From positions 1-64,000 of the forward strand of contig JADKDK010000002.1 of NCBI GenBank assembly GCA_016718385.1: DNA of 64,000 nt, read 5' to 3'. The notes below the pieces were generated by a model, which did no database searches, was not told the origin of the DNA, and worked only from the letters and a program-made list of their open reading frames with translations. The number at the start of each line of letters is the position of its first letter. Position 1 is the first letter of the stretch. This stretch comes from Gammaproteobacteria bacterium (GTDB taxonomy: Bacteria; Pseudomonadota; Gammaproteobacteria; Pseudomonadales; UBA5518). Made by a program: the position numbers and the translations under genes. This document shows positions 8,570 through 17,262 of this stretch, piece after piece.

Positions 8570-9379
8570 ATGTCCGGCACGACGGAGTCGCGGCGCGTCG
8601 CGCTCGGCGTCGAATACCACGGCGGCGCCTACGCGGGCTGGCAGGCCCAGCGCTCGCCCGGTGTGCCTACCGTGCAGGAAACCCTCGAGGCGGCGCTGTC
8701 GCGCGTCGCCAACCACCCGGTCTCCGTTGTCTGCGCCGGGCGCACCGATGCCGGCGTGCATGCCAGCGCGCAGGTGCTGCACTTCGACACCCGTGCCGTG
8801 CGCCCGTTGCGCGCCTGGGTGATGGGCGTGAACTCGCTGCTGCCCGCGGACGTCGCGGTGCAGTGGGCACGCGAGGTCGGGCCCGATTTCCATGCGCGCT
8901 TTTCCGCGCGCTATCGCCGCTACCGCTACCTGGTGCTCACGCGCGCGCAGCGCAGCGCGCTGGCCGCGGGATCGGCCTGTCTCGAGCGCCGCCCGCTCGA
9001 TGCGCCACGCATGCACGAGGCGGCGCAGTGCCTGCTCGGCGAACGTGACTTCAGCGCCTTTCGCGGCGCCGGCTGCCAGTCGCGCACCCCGATGCGCCGT
9101 CTCGAGCGCGTGGCGGTCAGCCGGGCCGGCGATCTGCTCACCATCGAGGTCGAGGCCAACGCCTTCCTGCTGCACATGGTGCGCAATATCGCGGGCTCGC
9201 TGCTTGCCATCGGCACCGGGGAGCGGGCGCCGCAGTGGCTCGCCGCGGTGCTGGAATCACGCGACCGCACGCTGGCCGGCGCGACCGCGCCGGCGCAGGG
9301 CCTCTACCTGGTCGATGTCGGCTACGACGCGCGCCACGGGTTGCCGCGTCCGCCGGCCGGTCCTTGGTTCGCGTGCTGA
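8570..9379 (+). CDS. truA: tRNA pseudouridine(38-40) synthase
   Basis: Makes pseudouridine in the anticodon arm of tRNAs. It has 269 residues. The catalytic Asp is residue 60 in AGRTDAGVHA, and the family motifs FHARFSARYRRYRY and EANAFLLHMVRN are present. It starts 7 bases after fimV, as in pseudomonads. Confidence 0.96.
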   Translation: MSGTTESRRVALGVEYHGGAYAGWQAQRSPGVPTVQETLEAALSRVANHPVSVVCAGRTDAGVHASAQVLHFDTRAVRPLRAWVMGVNSLLPADVAVQWAREVGPDFHARFSARYRRYRYLVLTRAQRSALAAGSACLERRPLDAPRMHEAAQCLLGERDFSAFRGAGCQSRTPMRRLERVAVSRAGDLLTIEVEANAFLLHMVRNIAGSLLAIGTGERAPQWLAAVLESRDRTLAGATAPAQGLYLVDVGYDARHGLPRPPAGPWFAC

Positions 9380-9419
9380 ATCGCGCGCGGCCACGGCCGT
9401 GAAGGCAGCGCTCATCTGG

Positions 9420-9425
9420 TAGAAT
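9420..9425 (+). promoter_or_regulatory. TAGAAT -10-like element before trpF
   Basis: GGTAGAATCC occurs about 36 bases before the trpF start. The same TAGAAT hexamer in a GC-rich setting recurs just upstream of cvpA, glrK and the sterol-desaturase gene, suggesting a recurrent sigma-70 -10 box. No good -35 hexamer was found. Confidence 0.35.
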
Positions 9426-9460
9426 CCGCGGCCTTCCAGCCAGTCCGGGTGTGTTGCACG

Positions 9461-10096
9461 GTGCGAGTACGCGTCAAGATCTGCGGAATCACGCGCGAAG
9501 CCGATGCGCTGCTGGCGGCCGATGCCGGCGCCGACGCGATCGGATTCGTGCACTGGGCCGGCAGCCGCCGCGCGGTGAGGCCGGAGCAGGCACGCGCGAT
9601 CGCGGCCGTGCTGCCGCCCTTCATTGCTACCGTTGCGCTGTTCGTCGACCCCTCCACGGACCAGGTGCGCCGTGTGCTCGATGCGACGCGTCCCGACCTG
9701 CTGCAGTTCCACGGCGACGAGGATCCCGACTTCTGCGCCGGTTTCGGGCTGCCCTACATCAAGGCCGTGAAAATCGGCGCTACGGCGCCCGCGGGGGCTG
9801 TACTGGGCTATCATGCGCTCGCGCGCGGCGTGCTGCTCGACACCCATGATCCCGCGGCCGTCGGCGGCACCGGGCGCGCCTTCGACTGGTCGCTGGCGCC
9901 GCAGGGCATCGCCAAGCCGATCGTGCTCGCGGGCGGGCTGAACGCGCAGAACGTCGCGCGGGCGATCGCGCAGGTCCGGCCTTACGCGGTCGACGTGAGC
10001 AGCGGCGTGGAATCGGCGCCGGGCATCAAGGACGCCGCCATGGTGCGGGGATTCATGCAGGCGGTGGCGGCGGTGAACGCCGCGGGCCGCGACTGA
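9461..10096 (+). CDS. trpF: Phosphoribosylanthranilate isomerase
   Basis: Amadori isomerisation of phosphoribosylanthranilate in tryptophan synthesis, a (beta/alpha)8 barrel. The protein begins RVRVKICGITREADAL, where the catalytic Cys is in KICGIT. The catalytic Asp lies in VDVSSGVESAPG-type context near the C-terminus, and the phosphate loop VLAGGLNAQNV is present. The GTG at 9461 gives a family-like start; an in-frame GTG at 9449 would add four residues. It is followed by accD. Confidence 0.95.
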   Translation: MRVRVKICGITREADALLAADAGADAIGFVHWAGSRRAVRPEQARAIAAVLPPFIATVALFVDPSTDQVRRVLDATRPDLLQFHGDEDPDFCAGFGLPYIKAVKIGATAPAGAVLGYHALARGVLLDTHDPAAVGGTGRAFDWSLAPQGIAKPIVLAGGLNAQNVARAIAQVRPYAVDVSSGVESAPGIKDAAMVRGFMQAVAAVNAAGRD

Positions 10097-10115
10097 CAAT
10101 CAGGGGAAGCGGACG

Positions 10116-10997
10116 ATGAGCTGGCTCGACAAGATAGTACCGGTGGCGGTGCGCCGTGGTGAGCGCGGTGGGCAGGACCGCAAGAGCACGGTGCCCGAGG
10201 GCCTGTGGCACAAATGCATCAAGTGCGAGGCGGTGCTGTACCGTCCCGAGCTCGACCGCAGCCTCGACGTCTGCCCCAAGTGCGATCACCACATACGCAT
10301 CGGCGCGCGCCGGCGCCTGGACATCTTCCTCGACGAGACCGGGCGCAACGAGCTCTTCTCCGACGTCGAGCCGGTGGACCGCCTGAAGTTCAAGGACCTC
10401 AAGAGGTACCGCGACCGCCTCACGGCGGCGCAGAAGGCCACCGGCGAGCGCGACGCACTGATCGCGATGGAGGGCACGGTCAGGGATGTGCCCGTGCACG
10501 CGGTGGCTTTCGAGTTCGCGTTCCACGGCGGTTCGATGGGCTACGCGGTGGGCGAGAAATTCACGCGTGCCGCACGCGCCTCGCTGGAGAAACGCGTGCC
10601 GCTGGTGTGCTTCTCGGCGAGCGGCGGCGCGCGCATGCAGGAGGCACTGATCTCGCTGATGCAGATGGCCAAGACCAGCGCGATGCTCGAGCGCATGAAG
10701 GAGGCGGGCGTACCGTACATCTCGGTGCTCACCGACCCGATCTACGGCGGCGTGTCGGCGAGCCTCGCGATCCTCGGCGACATCAACATCGCCGAGCCCT
10801 ACGCGCGCGCGGGCTTTGCCGGCCCGAACATCATCGAGCAGACGATCCGCCAGAAATTGCCGCGCGGCTTCCAGCGCAGCGAGTTCCTGCTCGAGCACGG
10901 CGCGATCGACATGATCGTGCACCGCCACCAGATGCGTGAGCGCATCGCCTCGCTGCTCGCGAAGATGACCGGCCGGGCCGAACCCGCCGTGGCGTGA
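10116..10997 (+). CDS. accD: Acetyl-CoA carboxylase carboxyltransferase beta subunit
   Basis: Transfers carboxyl from biotin to acetyl-CoA together with AccA in fatty-acid synthesis. It has 293 residues. The N-terminal zinc ribbon CIKC-N15-CPKC is intact, followed by the crotonase-fold part (FSASGGARMQEALISL, DPIYGGVSASLA). The stop overlaps the GTG start of folC, as in the usual accD-folC pair. Confidence 0.97.
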   Translation: MSWLDKIVPVAVRRGERGGQDRKSTVPEGLWHKCIKCEAVLYRPELDRSLDVCPKCDHHIRIGARRRLDIFLDETGRNELFSDVEPVDRLKFKDLKRYRDRLTAAQKATGERDALIAMEGTVRDVPVHAVAFEFAFHGGSMGYAVGEKFTRAARASLEKRVPLVCFSASGGARMQEALISLMQMAKTSAMLERMKEAGVPYISVLTDPIYGGVSASLAILGDINIAEPYARAGFAGPNIIEQTIRQKLPRGFQRSEFLLEHGAIDMIVHRHQMRERIASLLAKMTGRAEPAVA

Positions 10998-12316
10998 GCG
11001 GCGCGCGCCGGGGTATGGGGGCCGTACCGCAATCGCTGGCCGAATGGCTGGCGTGCCTCGAGGGACGTCATCCGGTCTCGGAGATCGTCCTCGGCCTGGA
11101 GCGCGTCAGCACCGTCGCCGCGCGCATGGGGCTGAGGCGCCCGCAGGCCACGGTGATCACGGTCGGCGGCACCAACGGCAAGGGCTCGTGCGTTGCCGTG
11201 ATCGAGGGCCTGCTGCTCGCGCTGGGCAAGCGCGTCGGCGCCTACACGTCGCCGCACCTGTGCCGCTACAACGAGCGCGTGCGCGTGCAGGGTAGCGAGG
11301 CGACGGACGCGGCGATCTGTGACGCGTTCGCGGCGATCGAGCAGGCGCGCGGCGAGATCCCGCTGACCTATTTCGAGTTCGGCACGCTGGCGGCGCTGGA
11401 GATATTCCGCCGTGAGGCGCTCGACTGGATCGTGCTGGAAGTCGGCCTCGGCGGTCGCCTCGACGCGGTGAACATCGTCGATGCCGACGTGGCCGTGGTG
11501 ACGGGCATCCAGATCGATCACACCGAGTGGCTCGGCCCCGACCGCGAATCCATCGGGCGCGAGAAGGCCGGGATCTTCCGCACCGGGCACCCTGCCGTTT
11601 GCGGCGATCGCGCCCCACCGGCCTCGCTGCGCACGGCGGCGCGCACCCTGGGCGCGCCGTGGTACGGCATCGGGCAGGAATTCGACTGCGGTCACGACGC
11701 AGGGGCATGGTGCTGGCGTGGTACGGCACGGGACGGGCGCTCGCTGCGGTGCGATGGCATCGCGGCGCCGCGGTTGCTCGAAGAAAACGTCAGCTGCGCG
11801 TTGCAGGCCCTGGCATTGGCGGGCATCGAACCGGACGCGCAGCTGCTGCGCCGCGCGCTGCCGGCGATCGAGCTGCCGGGGCGCTTCGAGCGCCGGCGTC
11901 TCGGTGCGAGCGAATGCGTGCTGGACGTGGCGCACAACCCGGCCGGCATCGCGCGGCTCGCGGCGCGCCTCGCTGCCGAGCCCGTGCCCGGGCGCACGGT
12001 GGTGCTGTTCGCGGCGATGCGCGACAAGGATCTTGCGCCGATGCTGGCCGCGCTCGCGCCGCTGGCGCACGAGTGGTTGTTCCCGGCGCTGCCCGGGGAG
12101 CGCGCGGCGCACCCGGCGGATGTCATCGAGGCGCTCGGCGACGCGCCGGGGCAGGCACGAGGGAGGTGCTGCGACAGCGTGGCCGCCGCGCTCGAGCAGG
12201 CGGTGACGACACTGCGCGCGGGTGACAGGCTGGTGGTGTGCGGTTCCTTCCACACGGTAGGGCCGGCGCTGGAATGGCTCGATGAGCGGGGCGGGGAACT
12301 CGGGGAGACGGCGTGA
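10994..12316 (+). CDS. folC: Dihydrofolate / folylpolyglutamate synthase
   Basis: Adds glutamate to dihydropteroate and to folates. It has 440 residues. The P-loop GGTNGKGS, TSPHLCRYNERV, and the C-terminal ligase-domain motif VLDVAHNPAG are present. The GTG start overlaps the accD stop (GTGA); an ATG at 11015 is an alternative that would lose seven residues. It is followed by overlapping dedD. Confidence 0.95.
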   Translation: MSGARRGMGAVPQSLAEWLACLEGRHPVSEIVLGLERVSTVAARMGLRRPQATVITVGGTNGKGSCVAVIEGLLLALGKRVGAYTSPHLCRYNERVRVQGSEATDAAICDAFAAIEQARGEIPLTYFEFGTLAALEIFRREALDWIVLEVGLGGRLDAVNIVDADVAVVTGIQIDHTEWLGPDRESIGREKAGIFRTGHPAVCGDRAPPASLRTAARTLGAPWYGIGQEFDCGHDAGAWCWRGTARDGRSLRCDGIAAPRLLEENVSCALQALALAGIEPDAQLLRRALPAIELPGRFERRRLGASECVLDVAHNPAGIARLAARLAAEPVPGRTVVLFAAMRDKDLAPMLAALAPLAHEWLFPALPGERAAHPADVIEALGDAPGQARGRCCDSVAAALEQAVTTLRAGDRLVVCGSFHTVGPALEWLDERGGELGETA

Positions 12317-12872
12317 CGGAAGCAATGAAACACAGACTGGTTGGAGCGGCCGTACTGGTGGCGCTGGGCGTCATCGCCTGGCCGGTACTGTTCGACACCA
12401 CGCCGGTGCGCGAGATCAGCCAGCGCAGCCAGATCCCGACGGAGCCCGCGCTCGAGCGCTTCAGCGTGGACGAGCCGCAGCCGCCGCAACTGCCGCCGGC
12501 GCCGGATTCCGCGGCGCAGCGCGCGGCGCAGGTGTCCCAGACCGCGCCCGAGCGCGAGAAGGAGGCGGCGGAGCTGGCACCAAGGACGACAAGCCGGTGG
12601 CGAGCGCGGTGAAGGATCCCGCGAGCGGACTGCCCGTGCAGTGGGCGGTGCAACTCGGGGCCTTCAGCAAGGCCGAGGCGGCGCAGGCGATCAAGCGCCG
12701 CGCCGAGCAGGCGGGCTTCCATGCCATCGTGCAGACGGTCCCGACGGACAGCGGTACGCTGCACAAGGTGTACGTGAACCCGAAACTCGATCGCGCCGAG
12801 GCGCAGGCCCTGGCCGCGCAGGTCGAGAAGAAACTGGCCGTCAAGGGTTATGTCACGCGGTATTATCCCTGA
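12313..12872 (+). pseudogene. dedD: DedD-like SPOR-domain cell-division protein, frameshifted
   Basis: The N-terminal frame has MKHRLVGAAVLVALGVIAWP, a single membrane anchor, then a Pro/Glu-rich linker. At about 12582 similarity moves to another frame, giving a C-terminal SPOR domain (WAVQLGAFSKAEAAQAIKRR, with HKVYVNPKLDR). One missing A in CCAAGGAC would restore a protein of about 185 residues. SPOR domains bind denuded glycan at the septum. Its start overlaps folC, and cvpA follows, as in pseudomonads. Because the gene is normally conserved, an assembly indel is as likely as a real break. Confidence 0.8.
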
Positions 12873-12894
12873 AGGATGTTGCCACCGGCTTTGC

Positions 12895-12900
12895 TAGAAT
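12895..12900 (+). promoter_or_regulatory. TAGAAT -10-like element before cvpA
   Basis: TTTGCTAGAATGACC lies about 30 bases before the cvpA GTG and resembles the elements before trpF, glrK and the sterol-desaturase gene. It lies between the end of dedD and cvpA. Confidence 0.35.
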
Positions 12901-12929
12901 GACCGCTCTTGCGACGGGCCGGGAATTGC

Positions 12930-13433
12930 GTGGACGCGCTTAACGCTGCTGATTGGGTGATCGTGACGGTCGTCGGTTCATCGATGCTCATCAGCCTGTT
13001 GCGCGGCTTCGTGCGCGAGGCGTTCTCGCTGGCGGGCTGGGTGCTCGGCTTCATTGTCGCTATGGTGTTCTCGGATCGCCTGGCGTACCTGCTCGCCGGT
13101 TTCGTCGACGATGAAACCGGGCGCTACATCCTCGCCTTTGCGCTGCTGTTCGTGCTGACCCTGATCGCGGTGGCGCTGGCCGGCAAGCTGTTGCTCAGCC
13201 TGGTGCAGTTCGCCGGGCTGGGCATGCTGGATCGCGTGCTCGGCATGGCGTTCGGCTTCGCCCGCGGGGTGGTCATCCTGCTCGCGGTGGTGATGCTGCG
13301 CGAACTGCTGGAGCTGGACAGCTTCGAGTGGTGGCAGTCCTCGGTGCTGCTGCCGCACCTGCTGCTGCTGGAGAGCGGGTTCCGGCAATTCACCGGCACG
13401 CTGAGCGCGCTGCTGGCCGGCGCGGTCAACTGA
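12930..13433 (+). CDS. cvpA: CvpA family membrane protein
   Basis: An inner-membrane protein linked to colicin V production and envelope stress, routinely placed before purF. It has 167 residues with four hydrophobic segments. The start NAADWVIVTVVGSSMLISLL and then RGFVREAFSLAGWVLGF are typical. The GTG at 12930 puts the protein start in the family position; a TTG at 12909 would add seven non-family residues. Confidence 0.9.
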   Translation: MDALNAADWVIVTVVGSSMLISLLRGFVREAFSLAGWVLGFIVAMVFSDRLAYLLAGFVDDETGRYILAFALLFVLTLIAVALAGKLLLSLVQFAGLGMLDRVLGMAFGFARGVVILLAVVMLRELLELDSFEWWQSSVLLPHLLLLESGFRQFTGTLSALLAGAVN

Positions 13434-13451
13434 GAACGGAGGGCGCGAATT

Positions 13452-14978
13452 ATGTGCGGTATCGCGGGCATCGTCGGTCGCGGCCACGTCAACCAGCAAC
13501 TCTACGACGCGCTGACGGTGCTGCAGCACCGCGGGCAGGATGCCGCGGGCATCGTGACCTGCGACCAGGGCGTGTTCAAGCAGCGCAAGGCCAACGGCCT
13601 GGTGCGCGACGTGTTCCGCAGCGAGCACATGGAGCGCCTGAGCGGCAGCTATGGCATCGGGCATGTGCGCTATCCCACCGCGGGCAGCGCGAGTGCGGCG
13701 CTGGCCCAGCCGTTCTACGTGAACAGCCCCTATGGCATCTCGCTGGCGCACAACGGCAACCTGACCAACTCGGTCGAGCTGCGCGCGCAGGTGTTCCAGG
13801 CGGACCTGCGCCACATCAACACCGACTCCGACAGCGAGGTGCTGCTGAACGTGTTCGCGCACGAGCTGCAGATTCTCGGCAAGCTGGTGCCCGATGCGAA
13901 CGACATCTTCACCGCGGTCGCCGGGGTGCACCGGCGCGCGCGCGGCGGCTACGCGGTGATCGCGCTGATCGCCGGCCACGGCATCGTGGCTTTCCGCGAC
14001 CCCAACGGCATCCGCCCGCTGATCTTCGGCGAGCGCGCGACCGGGGCCGGCACCGAGTACATGATCGCCAGCGAGAGCGTCGCGCTCGACGTGCTGGGGT
14101 TTCGCGTCATCCGCGACGTGGCGCCCGGCGAGTGCGTCTACGTCGACGTGGCGGGCAACCTGCACACGCGCCAGTGCGCCGACAATCCGCGCCTCACGCC
14201 ATGCATCTTCGAGCACGTGTACTTCGCGCGCCCGGACTCGATCATCGACGGCATCTCGGTGTACAAGGCGCGGCTGCGCCAGGGCGAGCGGCTCGCCGAC
14301 AAGATCAAGCGCCTGCGTCCCGACCACGACGTCGACGTCGTGATCCCGATTCCCGACACCAGCCGCGTCGCCGCACAGGTCATCGCCTACGAGCTCGGGG
14401 TGAAGTTCCGCGAAGGCCTGATGAAGAACCGCTACATCGGCCGCACCTTCATCATGCCGGGGCAGGCGATGCGCAAGAAGTCCGTGCGCCAGAAGCTGAA
14501 CCCGATCGAGCTCGAGTTCCGCGACAAGAACGTGCTGCTGGTCGATGATTCGATCGTGCGCGGCACCACCTGCAACGAGATCATCCAGATGGCCCGCGAC
14601 GTGGGCGCGCGGCGCGTGTATTTCGCGTCCGCAGCGCCGCCGGTGCGCTGGCCGAATGTCTACGGCATCGACATGCCCTCGTCCGACGAACTGGTCGCCC
14701 ACGGTCGCACCGAGGAGGAGGTCTGCGAGCTGATCGGGGCCGACTGGCTGGTCTACCAGGATCTCGAGGACCTGGTGTCGTGCTCGCGCGACGGCAACCC
14801 GGAGATCCGCGAGTTCGACTGTTCGGTGTTCAACGGCGACTACGTGACCGGCGACGTCGATACGGCGTATCTCGAGCGCCTGCATGCGGCGCGCAACGAC
14901 GACTCCAAGGCCAGGCACGAAGCCGCGGCCCGCGCGGGCGATTCCGCGCTGGTCGGCCTGCACAACCACGCCACCTGA
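13452..14978 (+). CDS. purF: Amidophosphoribosyltransferase
   Basis: First committed step of purine synthesis: PRPP plus glutamine gives phosphoribosylamine. It has 508 residues. The nucleophile Cys2 (MCGIAGIVG) heads the Ntn glutaminase domain. The C-terminal half has the PRPP loop VLLVDDSIVRGTT. It sits between cvpA and metZ as in pseudomonads. Confidence 0.97.
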   Translation: MCGIAGIVGRGHVNQQLYDALTVLQHRGQDAAGIVTCDQGVFKQRKANGLVRDVFRSEHMERLSGSYGIGHVRYPTAGSASAALAQPFYVNSPYGISLAHNGNLTNSVELRAQVFQADLRHINTDSDSEVLLNVFAHELQILGKLVPDANDIFTAVAGVHRRARGGYAVIALIAGHGIVAFRDPNGIRPLIFGERATGAGTEYMIASESVALDVLGFRVIRDVAPGECVYVDVAGNLHTRQCADNPRLTPCIFEHVYFARPDSIIDGISVYKARLRQGERLADKIKRLRPDHDVDVVIPIPDTSRVAAQVIAYELGVKFREGLMKNRYIGRTFIMPGQAMRKKSVRQKLNPIELEFRDKNVLLVDDSIVRGTTCNEIIQMARDVGARRVYFASAAPPVRWPNVYGIDMPSSDELVAHGRTEEEVCELIGADWLVYQDLEDLVSCSRDGNPEIREFDCSVFNGDYVTGDVDTAYLERLHAARNDDSKARHEAAARAGDSALVGLHNHAT

Positions 14979-14998
14979 TCCGCCGGGGGAGACTGCCG

Positions 14999-16207
14999 AT
15001 GCACGACGAGGAACGGCGCGCCGCACTGGCGCGCGCGCGCGGCGACACGCTGGCGGTGCGCGCCGGGCAGGTGCGCAGCAGCGAGGGTGAACACTCCGAG
15101 GCGCTGTTCCTCACCTCGAGCTACATCTTCGATTCCGCCGCCGATGCCGCGGCGCGCTTTGCCGGCACCGCGACGGGCAACGTCTATTCGCGCTACACCA
15201 ACCCGACCGTGCGCACCTTCGAGGAGCGCCTCGCCGCGCTCGAAGGCGCCGAGCAGGCGGTGGCCACGTCCTCGGGCATGGCCGCGATCCTCACCGCCTG
15301 CATGGCGTATCTCCAGGCGGGTCAGCACATCGTGTGCTCGCGCGGCGTGTTCGGCTCGACCACGATGATGCTGAACCGCTACATCGCGAAGTTCGGCGTC
15401 GCGATCAGCTACGTCGCGCCCACCGACTACGCGGGCTGGGAAGCCGCGATGCGCCCCGAGACGCGCATGATCTTCCTCGAGACGCCCTCGAACCCGCTGA
15501 ACGAGGTGGTGGACATCGAGCGCGTGGCGCGGATCGCGCACGAGCGTGGCGCGCTGGTGGTGGTGGACAACTGCTTTCTCAGCCCCGCGCTGCAGCAGCC
15601 CCTGCAATTCGGCGCCGACGTGGTGATCCACTCCGCGACCAAGTACATCGACGGTCAGGGTCGCTGCCTCGGCGGCGTGCTGTGCGGCAGCCGTGAACTG
15701 ATGGAGCAGGCGGTGGGCTTCCTGCGCTCGGCCGGCCCCTGTCTCAGTCCGTTCAACGCATGGGTGTTCCTCAAGGGGCTGGAGACGCTGCGCATCCGCA
15801 TGGAAGCCCACAGCAGGAGCGCGCTGGCGATCGCCGAATGGCTGCAGGCCCAGCCGGGCGTGACCGGCGTGAATTACGCGGGACTCGCCTCGCATCCCGA
15901 TCACGCGCTCGCCTGCCGCCAGCAACGCGGCTTCGGCGGCGTGCTCTCGTTCACGGTCGCCGGCGGGCAGCCAGCGGCATGGCGCTTCATCGACGCGACG
16001 CGACTGCTCTCGATCACCGCGAACCTCGGCGATGCCAAGACCACCATAGTGCACCCGGCCACGACCACGCACGGCCGTCTCTCCGAGGAGGAGCGCCGCG
16101 CGCAGGGCATCACGCCCGAACTGATCCGCGTGGCGGTGGGCCTGGAAGACGTCGAGGACCTCGAGGAAGACCTCGCGCGCGGGCTCGCCGCCATCCGCTG
16201 CGCCTGA
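14999..16207 (+). CDS. metZ: O-succinylhomoserine sulfhydrylase
   Basis: PLP enzyme making homocysteine from O-succinylhomoserine and sulfide. It has 402 residues. The PLP Lys is residue 215 in HSATKYIDGQGR; YSRYTNPTVRTFEERLA and ATSSGMAAIL are fold-type-I Cys/Met metabolism signatures. The purF-adjacent position and the SATKYIDGQGRCLGG sequence favour MetZ over MetB or cystathionine lyase. GGGGGAGA precedes the ATG. Confidence 0.9.
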   Translation: MHDEERRAALARARGDTLAVRAGQVRSSEGEHSEALFLTSSYIFDSAADAAARFAGTATGNVYSRYTNPTVRTFEERLAALEGAEQAVATSSGMAAILTACMAYLQAGQHIVCSRGVFGSTTMMLNRYIAKFGVAISYVAPTDYAGWEAAMRPETRMIFLETPSNPLNEVVDIERVARIAHERGALVVVDNCFLSPALQQPLQFGADVVIHSATKYIDGQGRCLGGVLCGSRELMEQAVGFLRSAGPCLSPFNAWVFLKGLETLRIRMEAHSRSALAIAEWLQAQPGVTGVNYAGLASHPDHALACRQQRGFGGVLSFTVAGGQPAAWRFIDATRLLSITANLGDAKTTIVHPATTTHGRLSEEERRAQGITPELIRVAVGLEDVEDLEEDLARGLAAIRCA

Positions 16208-16240
16208 TTCCCGCCTATCCTTAAGCGCGAACCGCAACAC

Positions 16241-16314
16241 GGTCGCGGGCATGGCCCGCTCCTACAATCGCGTCATCGCCGTTGCGGGTGTAGGAGCGGG
16301 CCATGCCCGCGACC
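16241..16314. repeat. REP-like inverted doublet
   Basis: The same 26-base unit as at 705-829 occurs at 16241-16266 and, inverted, at 16289-16314, with a 22-base spacer. It lies between metZ and moxR; transcripts of metZ may be stabilised or ended here. No T run is present. Confidence 0.8.
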
Positions 16315-16344
16315 GGAAGCCCGCTCGCTGAACGAGGAATCCAC

Positions 16345-17262
16345 GTGCAGGACATCATCGAACAGGCCGTGCGCGAGATCGGGCGCGTGCTGCTCGGCAA
16401 GGACCGCCAGATCCGCCTCGCGCTGTGCGCGCTGTTCTCGCGCGGGCACCTGCTGATCGAGGACATGCCCGGCATGGGCAAGACCACGCTCTCGCACGCG
16501 CTGGCGCGCGTGCTGGGCCTTGAGTTCGCGCGCGTGCAGTTCACCAGCGACATGCTCCCGGGCGACATCCTCGGCGTCTCGGTCTACGACCAGCGCGCGC
16601 AGGCCTTCAACTTCCATCCCGGTCCCGTGTTCACCGAGGTGCTGCTGGCCGACGAGATAAACCGCAGCACCCCGAAGACCCAGAGTGCGCTGCTGGAGGC
16701 CATGGCCGAGCGGCAGGTGACGATCGAGGGCGAGACGCGAGCGCTGCCGGCGGACTTCTTCGTCATCGCGACCCAGAACCCGGTCACGCAGGCCGGCACC
16801 TTCCCGCTGCCCGAATCGCAGCTCGACCGCTTCCTGATGCGCATCGAGATCGGCTACCCCGACCGCGCCGCCGAGCGCACGATGCTCGCCGGTGGCGCGG
16901 GCACGCCGCCGATCGATGCGCTGAAGGCCGCGCTCTCGCGCGAGCAACTGCGCGGCATCCAGCAGGAGGCGCAGCAGGTGGGCACGGCCGACATGCTGCT
17001 CGACTACGTGCAGCGGCTGATCGAGTACACGCGCAGCGCCCCGGAGTTCGCGCACGGGCTGTCGCCGCGCGGCGCGCTGGCGCTGGTCAACAGCGCGCGC
17101 ACCTGGGCCTACATGGAAGGGCGCGCGCACGTGGTGCCCGAGGACGTGCAGGCCGTGCTGCCCGCCGTGGTGGCGCACCGGCTGCGCAGCACCACGGACT
17201 TCACCGGGGACGGGCGCGCGCTGGTGCAGCGCCTGCTGGCCGACGTGGACATCTTCGACTGA
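16345..17262 (+). CDS. MoxR-family AAA+ ATPase
   Basis: A chaperone-like ATPase. The 305-residue protein has Walker A GMGKTT, Walker B LLADEINRSTPKTQSALLEAM and the sensor motif FVIATQNPV. The GTG at 16345 follows GAGGAATC; the longer frame runs back into the REP repeat and is unlikely. It heads a three-gene overlapping operon with DUF58 and a transglutaminase-like membrane protein, a very common set of unknown exact function, possibly metal insertion or envelope processing. Confidence 0.9.
   Translation: MQDIIEQAVREIGRVLLGKDRQIRLALCALFSRGHLLIEDMPGMGKTTLSHALARVLGLEFARVQFTSDMLPGDILGVSVYDQRAQAFNFHPGPVFTEVLLADEINRSTPKTQSALLEAMAERQVTIEGETRALPADFFVIATQNPVTQAGTFPLPESQLDRFLMRIEIGYPDRAAERTMLAGGAGTPPIDALKAALSREQLRGIQQEAQQVGTADMLLDYVQRLIEYTRSAPEFAHGLSPRGALALVNSARTWAYMEGRAHVVPEDVQAVLPAVVAHRLRSTTDFTGDGRALVQRLLADVDIFD

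Noticed and set aside
7667..9175. A 502-codon minus-strand frame across fimV and truA
   Set aside because: Typical long antisense frame of GC-rich coding DNA with low-complexity Arg/Ala/His composition and no domain.
16303..16344. Longer start for the MoxR-like ATPase at 16303
   Set aside because: The extra residues are translated from the REP repeat; the GTG at 16345 has a ribosome site and family-like beginning.
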